Below the pieces are notes generated by a model. The model was not told the DNA's origin and made no database searches. It saw nothing but the letters and a program-made list of their open reading frames with translations. This document shows positions 6,941-12,485 of a stretch of 12,485 bases of DNA, piece after piece. The translations under genes and the position numbers were made by a program. Source of the stretch: Rhodospirillaceae bacterium (lineage in GTDB: Bacteria; Pseudomonadota; Alphaproteobacteria; MPNO01; UBA2964); NCBI GenBank assembly GCA_018660305.1, contig JABJKO010000327.1, positions 1 to 12,485 on the forward strand. Reading direction: 5' to 3'. Position 1 is the first letter of the stretch; every line of letters begins with the position of its first letter.

Positions 6941-7849
6941 TCATTTTTTGATTTCGATTCCGGCCATGTGTTCCATCCAGCGGACGATCTCGCTGCTGGT
7001 CTTGCCGGTGGAATCCTCGATCCAGTTATTGGCGGCCTCGTTCAATTGGAAGGCCATGCCGCATAGCGGAATTGGCGTTCCGGTGTTCCGGGCGAGTTCC
7101 ATGGCGATGACGAAATCCTTGAATTTCAGATCCCAGGCAAAGCCGCCGCCAAACGTGCGGCTGATCACGTGCTGTTTCATGGTCCGCTTCATCGCCCCGT
7201 TCATGCCGGTGGATTCGTTGATGACATCGACCATCACTTCGGGATCGAGCCCGAATTTTTTCCCCACCAGCATCACTTCTGTCGCCGCCATGGTATTGAT
7301 CCCGCTGAGCATGTTGTTCAGCGTTTTCAGTGCGTGACCCGATCCGACCTTGCCGGTGCGGAAGATGTGTTTCGCCATGGGCTCCAGCACCGGCAGGCAG
7401 CGTTCCACGATGGCGTCGTCACCGCCGATCATCAGGGTCAGCGTGCCGGCATCGGCGCCGGTGGTTCCGCCCGATACGGGGGAATCGATCATGGAAATGC
7501 CGCGCTCGGCCAGTTCCTGCGCCAATTCCACGGTGAGCCAGGGCTGCGACGAACTCATGTCGATCAGGATGTCTCCCTTGGAGAAGCCGTCCACCAGACC
7601 GTTGGCGCTCAGGGCGCAGCTATTCACGTCGGGACCCGCCGGTAGCATGGTGATGACCGCATCGGTCGCTTCCGCCACGGCCTTTGCCGATTCCTCGACG
7701 ACGATGCCGTTATGGGCACGGGCAAGGGCCTTGGAGGCTTCTTCATTGAGGTCGTAAATATGAACGGGGATCCCCGTCTTCGCGATATGGGGCACCATGC
7801 GCGCGCCCATATTGCCTATGCCGACAAATCCAATTGTCTTTACGGTCAT
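6941..7849 (-). CDS. 3-hydroxyisobutyrate dehydrogenase-family NAD(P)-dependent oxidoreductase
   Basis: A 302-residue beta-hydroxyacid dehydrogenase. The N-terminal Rossmann motif GFVGIGNMG is at 7-15. Asp33 at the end of the second strand (IYDLNEE) favours NAD over NADP. The substrate loop DSPVSGGTTGA is at 122-132, and the catalytic lysine Lys175 with Asn179 lies in GSGHALKTLNNM. The C-terminal all-helical domain is complete. Enzymes of this family interconvert 3-hydroxy acids and 3-oxo acids, for example 3-hydroxyisobutyrate or tartronate semialdehyde, so the gene gives an oxidation or reduction step on a short hydroxy acid. GGGAG seven bases before the ATG supports the start. It sits 34 bp after the dioxygenase gene and 18 bp before the VOC gene, within an apparent operon. 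It lacks features that would single out one named substrate. Confidence 0.92.
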   Translation of the reverse strand: MTVKTIGFVGIGNMGARMVPHIAKTGIPVHIYDLNEEASKALARAHNGIVVEESAKAVAEATDAVITMLPAGPDVNSCALSANGLVDGFSKGDILIDMSSSQPWLTVELAQELAERGISMIDSPVSGGTTGADAGTLTLMIGGDDAIVERCLPVLEPMAKHIFRTGKVGSGHALKTLNNMLSGINTMAATEVMLVGKKFGLDPEVMVDVINESTGMNGAMKRTMKQHVISRTFGGGFAWDLKFKDFVIAMELARNTGTPIPLCGMAFQLNEAANNWIEDSTGKTSSEIVRWMEHMAGIEIKK

Positions 7850-7883
7850 GTTATTTCTCCCTGTGTGTTGTCGTTACGCGGCG

Positions 7884-8885
7884 TTAGCCGTCGCTAAGCC
7901 GATAGCCTTTTTCGTGCCAATACATATTGTCCGGCCACGCCGCCCAGTCGGGCATCTTCAGCCAGACGCGCAACATATGCCGTTTGCGCTCAAGCTCCGA
8001 AAAATCCTCGAACCGGGTGCGCCCATGCAGCACGAGGCGGTTGTTAAGGAACTGAAGGTCGCCCGGCTCCAGCATGGTGCGGAAAACCAGATCCTCCCGC
8101 ATGGCAGTTTCCTTGAACAACTCGAACGCCTCAAGTGTATCCGCGTCGTTCTCTTTGTCGCCGCTGTCTAGTGCCTTGCCGATGGGGGAGGCGTTGAAAT
8201 TGACGACAATTTGTTCGCCAACCGCGCTATAGACCGGTACCCGGTAAGACGTAATCGGTGGTTCCCCGGTCGAACTCGCTTCGGTGCTGCTGTAATGGTA
8301 ACCGCGATAGAGCGCCGGCATCAGGTCGGGACGCTCGGACAGAAGCGTGTTGTGTAAGGCCATCGCGCTGGTGAGCAGGCTCCAACCGCCTTCTTTTGCC
8401 TGTCGGGTGCAGAGCAGACCAACGATATCGATGGGATCCACATGCAGATACAGCGGCCGGGGTGAACGGTAGGACCGGCGGATATCGCCGGTGTGCGACA
8501 TGTCCATGACATCGCCGATCTTGTCGCCACGGAAACTCTGTGGAGCCCCAAGACCGATATGGGCACCGATCCCCCACAGGATCAGTCTCAGGTCATCCCT
8601 GTCGTATCGATCCACCGGCACGCCGCGAAGCAGGCCCATCCCCAGGCCGCCCACGAGGCCGCTTTTTATGGCGGCCAGATCGGCAGTGAACGAAGGCAGC
8701 GGAAAGTCGGAAGCGGTAATGGAATCCATCTCCAGCTCGCGCCGTTTGACGTCTGACAAGGCGCTGTCGATATCCTCAAGCGCCGCCGCCGATAACGGAA
8801 AAATCCAGTCATCGCGGGTCGCGATGTCGGCTGCGTTCCAAACCCAAGGGGCCGAAACGGGTTCGTAATTCGTCGATGACGCCAT
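7884..8885 (-). CDS. TauD/TfdA-family Fe(II)/2-oxoglutarate-dependent dioxygenase
   Basis: A 333-residue non-haem iron oxygenase that would hydroxylate its substrate while converting 2-oxoglutarate to succinate and CO2. The iron-binding triad is visible: His148 and Asp150 (LHVDPID) and His287 (LVLHGRTRF). Arg302 or Arg306 (RHMLRVWLK) is placed to bind the 2-oxoglutarate carboxylate. EPGDLQFLNNR at 273-283 is the standard strand before the distal histidine. In TauD and TfdA themselves such hydroxylation splits C-S or C-O bonds next to the attacked carbon. The N-terminal part differs from textbook TauD, so the substrate is open. The ribosome site GGAGGG lies eight bases before the ATG but falls within a hairpin (8894-8925). 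It is the second gene of the minus-strand cluster. Confidence 0.92.
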   Translation of the reverse strand: MASSTNYEPVSAPWVWNAADIATRDDWIFPLSAAALEDIDSALSDVKRRELEMDSITASDFPLPSFTADLAAIKSGLVGGLGMGLLRGVPVDRYDRDDLRLILWGIGAHIGLGAPQSFRGDKIGDVMDMSHTGDIRRSYRSPRPLYLHVDPIDIVGLLCTRQAKEGGWSLLTSAMALHNTLLSERPDLMPALYRGYHYSSTEASSTGEPPITSYRVPVYSAVGEQIVVNFNASPIGKALDSGDKENDADTLEAFELFKETAMREDLVFRTMLEPGDLQFLNNRLVLHGRTRFEDFSELERKRHMLRVWLKMPDWAAWPDNMYWHEKGYRLSDG

Positions 8886-8893
8886 GACGCTAC

Positions 8894-8925
8894 CCTCCCA
8901 CCGTTTCTACGGTCTTGGTGGGAGG
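8894..8925 (-). promoter_or_regulatory. Hairpin sequestering the dioxygenase ribosome-binding site
   Basis: In the 77-bp gap before the dioxygenase gene, CCTCCCACC and GGTGGGAGG (plus-strand 8894-8902 and 8917-8925) are exact complements separated by 14 bases. In the minus-strand message the second arm contains the GGGAGGG Shine-Dalgarno sequence of the dioxygenase gene, so folding would hide it. An alternative smaller hairpin, ACCGT/ACGGT with a four-base loop (8900-8904 with 8909-8913), competes for the shared bases and would free the site. There is no T-run, so a terminator is unlikely. A regulatory role is inference. Confidence 0.5.
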
Positions 8926-8962
8926 CTAGCGCCAAATAGCGCTGCTGCAAAGCGGTGTTGAC

Positions 8963-9967
8963 TTAGTTCAGCTTGAGGAGACGGCGCGTATTGTCCTCAT
9001 AGAGTTTCTTACGGTCGGCATCCGATACGCCGAGCTTGTCCAGGACCCTGATGGTTTCGCGGATATACATGGGGCCGCCTTCGGGATCGAACGGGCAGTC
9101 CGACGCGAAAAGGCAATTGTCGGCGCCAAAGAACTTCAGGCCGCATTCGGTGCCGGCATCGCTGCCGAACAGGGCAGTGTCGGCATAGAACATCTTGAAG
9201 TAATCGATGGGGCGCTTGGTCAGCCCGGCCTTCAGTTCGGCATAATCCTCGTTTGCCTGACGGGCACCCATCTGATCCCAGCCGGGGCCGACACGGCCAT
9301 CGAAAAACGGGATCATGGCGCCCATGTGATGGGTGATGATCTTGATATTGGGCAGTTTTTCGAAGATACGCCAGAACACCAGCCGCGCCATGGCGACGCT
9401 GGTTTCGTACGGCCAGCCCAGCACCCACCAGATTTCATAGGGTGACTTGGTTTCCGTCTTATAGTCCGGGAAATCCTCGCCACGGGCCGGATGCAACCAG
9501 ATCGGCAAATCATAGGCCGCCATCTTCTCGAAGATGGGCCAGTATTTTTCCTGATCCAGCGGCTCGCCATTGACGTTGGAGAATATCTGGATGCCGCGCG
9601 CATCCAGTTCCGTGATGGCGCGATCGAGTTCCTTATAGGATTCCTCGGGATTGTTCATGGGCAGCGAGGCAATGAACGCCGGGAACCGGTCGGGATATTT
9701 CTGCACCAGATCATGCATGCCGTCATTGGCCATGCGGGCGAGACCCGGCGTGACGTCGGGTCCGGACATGGCCTCGATGGGCGGTGCCGACAGGGTGAGG
9801 ATCTGCTGATACTCGCCGAAGGTGTCCATGATTTTGCGCCGTGCATCGACGTCATAAAGCATGGGAATATTCAGCCACCGTTTGATGGGCGCCTTGTTTT
9901 CGACGACCTCCTCCATGCGGTGGAAGAAATCAACGGGGAAAATATGGGTATAGCAATCGAGCTTCAT
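8963..9967 (-). CDS. Amidohydrolase-2 family protein (ACMSD-like hydrolase/decarboxylase)
   Basis: A 334-residue TIM-barrel metal enzyme of the Amidohydro_2 group, which contains ACMSD, gamma-resorcylate decarboxylase and lactone hydrolases. Metal-site candidates are His8 in the first strand (LDCYTHIFP), His159 (IWLHPARG), His213/His214 (ITHHMGAM) and Asp290 (FASDCPFDP). The first strand has Tyr6-x-His8 in place of the usual His-x-His or Glu-x-His, so one metal ligand is changed. PDRFPAFIASLP (92-103) and ARGIQIFSNVNG (123-134) are typical barrel segments. I start at the ATG at 9967 because it begins the first barrel strand and AGGAG lies nine bases upstream; the start at 10033 adds 22 charged residues without family support. 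It is the first gene of the minus-strand cluster. Likely activities are C-C decarboxylation or hydrolysis of a cyclic or carboxylated intermediate; I cannot choose between them. Confidence 0.9.
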   Translation of the reverse strand: MKLDCYTHIFPVDFFHRMEEVVENKAPIKRWLNIPMLYDVDARRKIMDTFGEYQQILTLSAPPIEAMSGPDVTPGLARMANDGMHDLVQKYPDRFPAFIASLPMNNPEESYKELDRAITELDARGIQIFSNVNGEPLDQEKYWPIFEKMAAYDLPIWLHPARGEDFPDYKTETKSPYEIWWVLGWPYETSVAMARLVFWRIFEKLPNIKIITHHMGAMIPFFDGRVGPGWDQMGARQANEDYAELKAGLTKRPIDYFKMFYADTALFGSDAGTECGLKFFGADNCLFASDCPFDPEGGPMYIRETIRVLDKLGVSDADRKKLYEDNTRRLLKLN

Positions 9968-10143
9968 AAACCGGGGCTCCTCATCCTCTAATGGGTGTTT
10001 TTGTTTACGGTGCGCATAATGTATCGAATTCATCCCTCATTAGCACCGGCAAATTTGCTTCTAAGGGATGCCCTCAATAGAATGGCCGGCGCGCGCGGAT
10101 CATAATACGAAATTGTTATAATGCTGCCGGAGACTCTCATCGA
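9968..10143. promoter_or_regulatory. Divergent control region of the catabolic cluster and tandem MFS genes
   Basis: This 176-bp spacer separates the first gene of the minus-strand cluster from the second MFS gene. It holds nested symmetric elements. GCAAATTTGC at 10049-10058 is a perfect 10-bp palindrome. CATCCCT (10031-10037) and AGGGATG (10064-10070) are exact inverted repeats flanking it. CCCTCATTAG (10034-10043) and CCCTCAATAG (10071-10080) form a 9/10 direct repeat. Such elements are typical operator candidates for a regulator of both directions, but no regulator gene lies in the window. I could not recognise a convincing minus-strand promoter. Confidence 0.45.
10114..10122 (+). promoter_or_regulatory. 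Extended -10 promoter for the tandem MFS genes
   Basis: TGTTATAAT matches the extended -10 form (TGn followed by the perfect TATAAT at 10117-10122). No good -35 hexamer lies 17 bp upstream, which extended -10 promoters tolerate. Transcription would begin near 10129, giving a leader of about 15 bases before the ATG at 10144, with GGAG at its very start. It stands in an A/T-rich patch next to GC-rich flanks. Confidence 0.5.
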
Positions 10144-11346
10144 ATGGCGTCTGTAGTTGGTTTTCCGCGTCGCGAGGTTCAGATCGTCGGTCTGATCAGC
10201 GCGGCGCATTTTCTCAGCCATTTTTATCTGTACTCGCTGGTGCCTCACTACCAGTCCATAGCCGACGGGCTCGGTGTGGGTTTGGGAACGCTGAGCCTCG
10301 GCATTACAGCCTATGTGGTTTGCACCGGTGTCCTTCAGACTCCCGTGGGCTATCTGGTTGATCGTGTGGGTGGACGCAAGGTTCTGGTCGGCGGCCTCTT
10401 TATTCTGGCAGCCAGTATCGGTTCGATTAGCCTGGTTACCGAAACGTGGCAATTCATTTCCCTGATGGCGCTGGCGGGCATTGGTAATAGCGTTTTTCAT
10501 CCCGCCGATTATTCCATAATTTCCGTCTCCATCGATGACGGCCGCTTGGGCAAGGCCTTTTCCTTCCACTCTCTCGGCGGATCCTCGGGCATGCTCCTCG
10601 GCCCGGCAATCATGGGATTTCTGATCTTCCTGGAAATTCCCTGGCGGACGTCGATCATTATCGCCGGTGCCATTGGAATCGCGCTTGCCATGATTTTGCT
10701 CATATTCGGCGGGCTGATTGGTGAAGGCGGGGCGACAAAGGAAAAAGCCCCGGCGCCGCCCTGGCGGGTGTTGCTGACGTCGCGGCCATTGCTGTTGCTG
10801 CTGCTGTTTTATCTGTGTTCATCCGCCGCCAATGCCGGGATCGCGCATTTTTCCGTCGCGGCGCTGGGCGCCATGTACGGAATCCCCGTGGTTTCGGCGG
10901 CGCTGGCGCTGACCTTTTATCTTGGTGGATCACTGGCCCTGACATTGCCGGGCGGCGTATTGGCGGACCGGACCGACAACCATCACGGCATCATGATCCT
11001 GTGTCTCGCTGTTTCCGCCGCCATGATGGCTCTGGCCGGTCTTGGTTGGCTGCCGTTCTGGCTGGTGATTGGCCTGCTCGCCATCAGCGGCGGCATGCGC
11101 GGGCTGGTGATTGCCGCACGGGACGTCAATGTCCGCCATTCCGCAGCCCCCCATAGCGTAGGGACGGTCTTTGCCTTCGTCTCCACCGGTTTTTTGTTTG
11201 GCGGGGCGGTGACGTTGCCGTTCTACGGATGGCTCCTCGATATCGGCCGGCCGGATCTGGTGTTCTGGATGTCGGGTGCCATGACTGTCTGCTCCATTGG
11301 CGCGGTGATCCTTCACAAGCGGTTCAAGTCGGCAGGGCAGAAGTAA
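10144..11346 (+). CDS. MFS transporter, Fsr-like family, copy 2
   Basis: A 400-residue membrane transporter of 12-helix type. The loop 2-3 motif is DRVGGRK at 73-79, the Fsr-like segment GIGNSVFHPADY is at 112-123, and ARDVNVR is at 325-331 in the second half. A polar central loop (GEGGATKEKAPAPP) follows about residue 190. The start is supported by its match to the next gene: both begin MASV, then FPRRE, then VGLI. GGAG lies 11 bases before the ATG, a long spacing. The stop overlaps the start of the third MFS gene by one base (TAATG), so the pair is translationally coupled. It is a paralogue of the gene at 1885. Substrate and direction are unknown; the place beside a catabolic cluster suggests uptake of its substrate or export of an intermediate. 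Confidence 0.92.
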   Translation: MASVVGFPRREVQIVGLISAAHFLSHFYLYSLVPHYQSIADGLGVGLGTLSLGITAYVVCTGVLQTPVGYLVDRVGGRKVLVGGLFILAASIGSISLVTETWQFISLMALAGIGNSVFHPADYSIISVSIDDGRLGKAFSFHSLGGSSGMLLGPAIMGFLIFLEIPWRTSIIIAGAIGIALAMILLIFGGLIGEGGATKEKAPAPPWRVLLTSRPLLLLLLFYLCSSAANAGIAHFSVAALGAMYGIPVVSAALALTFYLGGSLALTLPGGVLADRTDNHHGIMILCLAVSAAMMALAGLGWLPFWLVIGLLAISGGMRGLVIAARDVNVRHSAAPHSVGTVFAFVSTGFLFGGAVTLPFYGWLLDIGRPDLVFWMSGAMTVCSIGAVILHKRFKSAGQK

Positions 11347-12485
11347 TGGCATCAGTAATCAGTTTTCCGCGTCGTGAACTTCAGGCCGTTGGCCTGATCG
11401 GGTTCGCCCACATGCTCAGCCATGTCTATCCGCTGGCGCTTGCACCGCTTCTGATTCCCATCACGAAATCGCTGGAGATGAGCACGGTCGAGTGGGGGAC
11501 CGCCCTTGCCGTCTTCGCCATCACCACCGGCGTGCTGCAGACGCCCATGGGCTTCCTTGTGGAACGTATTGGCGGGCGCAAGGTGCTCATAGGCGGGCTG
11601 TTGCTTTTTTCCGCCGCCTTTTTCCTGATTGGCTGGCAGGCAAATAGTTTCTGGCAATTACTGGTTCTTATGGCGATTGCCGGGATCGGCAACGCGGTCT
11701 TCCATCCTGCCGATTATTCCCTGATCTCGTCCTCGGTCGACGAAGAACGCCTGGGGCGGGCCTATTCGATCCACACCTTTGTCGGCCATGTGGGGTTTCT
11801 TGTCGGCCCGGTGCTGGCCGCGGCGCTGGAGCCGTTTATAGGCTGGCGCGGCGCGATGATGGCCATGGGGGGCATCGGTCTCGTCATGACGCTGGCGCTG
11901 GTCCTGTTCGCCCATCTGATCAACGAAGGGACCAAGGTCAAGAAGAAAGACTCCATGGCCGACAGCCTGCGCGATCTGCTGACATCGCGGCCGGTCATGC
12001 TGTTTTTCCTGTTCTACATGGGCGCTTCCATGGCGAATTTCGGCGTCACGCAATTTTCCGTCGCCGCTTTCGAGAACATGGAGGGAGGCTCTCGGGCCGC
12101 CGGTGTCGTCGCGCTGACCGCCTATCAGGTGGCGACCCTGCTGCTGGTTCTTCCCGGTGGGATCCTGGCGGACAGGACCGTTCGGTATGATGCTATCCTG
12201 ATAATCGGGTTCAGCGTTTCCGCCCTGATGGTGTTTCTGGCGGGCACGAATCTTTTGCCGTTCTGGCTGGTGGTTATCTGCCTTGCGGTCGGCGGCGCCA
12301 TGCGCGGCGGCGCCAATGCCTCCCGAGATGTGGCGGTCCGGCACGTCGCCTCGCATCTTCCCATCGGCACTGTGTTCGGTTTTGTGAGCACCGGTTTCCT
12401 CGTCGGTCAGGCGGTCGCCGGGCCGATTTATGGCTATCTCGTGGATAATTACCCGCCGCATATCATCTTCTACACCTCGGCGGCC
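11346..12485 (+). CDS. MFS transporter, Fsr-like family, copy 3 (partial, 3' end outside window)
   Basis: The first 380 residues are visible and align along their whole length with copy 2, so perhaps 20 residues are missing. Landmarks are ERIGGRK at 73-79 (Glu in place of the usual Asp of the loop 2-3 motif), GIGNAVFHPADY at 113-124 and SRDVAVR at 326-332. A basic linker, KVKKKDS, joins the two halves. It begins inside the stop codon of copy 2 and has no separate ribosome site, so it depends on translation of that gene. Two adjacent, complete-looking transporters of one family are either a tandem duplication with divided substrates or partners. The protein sequences are far from identical, so the duplication is old. 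Confidence 0.92.
   Translation, partial: MASVISFPRRELQAVGLIGFAHMLSHVYPLALAPLLIPITKSLEMSTVEWGTALAVFAITTGVLQTPMGFLVERIGGRKVLIGGLLLFSAAFFLIGWQANSFWQLLVLMAIAGIGNAVFHPADYSLISSSVDEERLGRAYSIHTFVGHVGFLVGPVLAAALEPFIGWRGAMMAMGGIGLVMTLALVLFAHLINEGTKVKKKDSMADSLRDLLTSRPVMLFFLFYMGASMANFGVTQFSVAAFENMEGGSRAAGVVALTAYQVATLLLVLPGGILADRTVRYDAILIIGFSVSALMVFLAGTNLLPFWLVVICLAVGGAMRGGANASRDVAVRHVASHLPIGTVFGFVSTGFLVGQAVAGPIYGYLVDNYPPHIIFYTSAA

Noticed and set aside
8894..8925. Intrinsic terminator between amidohydrolase and dioxygenase genes
   Set aside because: The stem is strong but no T-run follows, and one arm contains the next gene's ribosome site, so a translational role fits better.
10030..10569. A 179-codon minus-strand open frame overlapping the second MFS gene and the divergent spacer
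   Set aside because: Its C-terminal part covers the promoter region and the rest is antisense to the MFS gene; composition is that of a shadow frame.
11658..12461. A 267-codon open frame on the minus strand opposite the third MFS gene
   Set aside because: Its translation is low-complexity and rich in His, Gln, Arg and Asp, as expected from the reverse of hydrophobic codons. The plus-strand MFS reading aligns end to end with its paralogue.

Overview
The window is gene-dense bacterial DNA with GC-rich coding sequence (GC content judged by eye, not counted). The gene families and start contexts suggest a Pseudomonadota chromosome, most likely an alphaproteobacterium, but no rRNA or marker gene fixes this. 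I see no tRNA, rRNA, CRISPR array, transposase or phage gene. Coding is almost continuous and no gene-free gap exceeds about 200 bases.

Left part (1-1754, minus strand): two genes of a compact osmoprotectant-type (OpuC/OsmU-like) ABC importer. They are a CBS-less ATPase and a fused substrate-binding/permease protein that runs off the left edge. The genes overlap by one base. A 130-bp divergent spacer separates them from a plus-strand block (1885-4907): an MFS transporter of Fsr (fosmidomycin-resistance-like) type, an aspartate carbamoyltransferase (pyrB) whose phosphate loop looks like the E. coli/animal CAD type, and a YbfF-like alpha/beta hydrolase. A strong 12-bp hairpin (4910-4936) ends this block and also the convergent minus-strand cluster.

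Centre (4962-9967, minus strand): a six-gene cluster that is the most interesting part of the window. In transcription order it holds an ACMSD-like amidohydrolase/decarboxylase, a TauD/TfdA Fe(II)/2-oxoglutarate dioxygenase, a 3-hydroxyisobutyrate-dehydrogenase-type oxidoreductase, a VOC (glyoxalase/dioxygenase fold) protein, a RidA-family protein without the catalytic arginine, and a TctC-type periplasmic solute receptor. This reads as a small catabolic pathway for an unidentified organic acid or aromatic-type substrate: TctC captures it, then oxygenation, dehydrogenation, clean-up and hydrolysis or decarboxylation follow. I cannot name the substrate. The dioxygenase ribosome-binding site lies inside a hairpin.

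Right part (10144-12485, plus strand): two further Fsr-like MFS transporters in tandem with a one-base stop/start overlap, the second cut by the window edge. They are paralogues of the first MFS gene, so three related exporters or importers bracket the catabolic cluster. The spacer between the amidohydrolase and the second MFS gene (9968-10143) is rich in palindromes and repeats and carries an extended -10 promoter. It is the likely control point for both directions.
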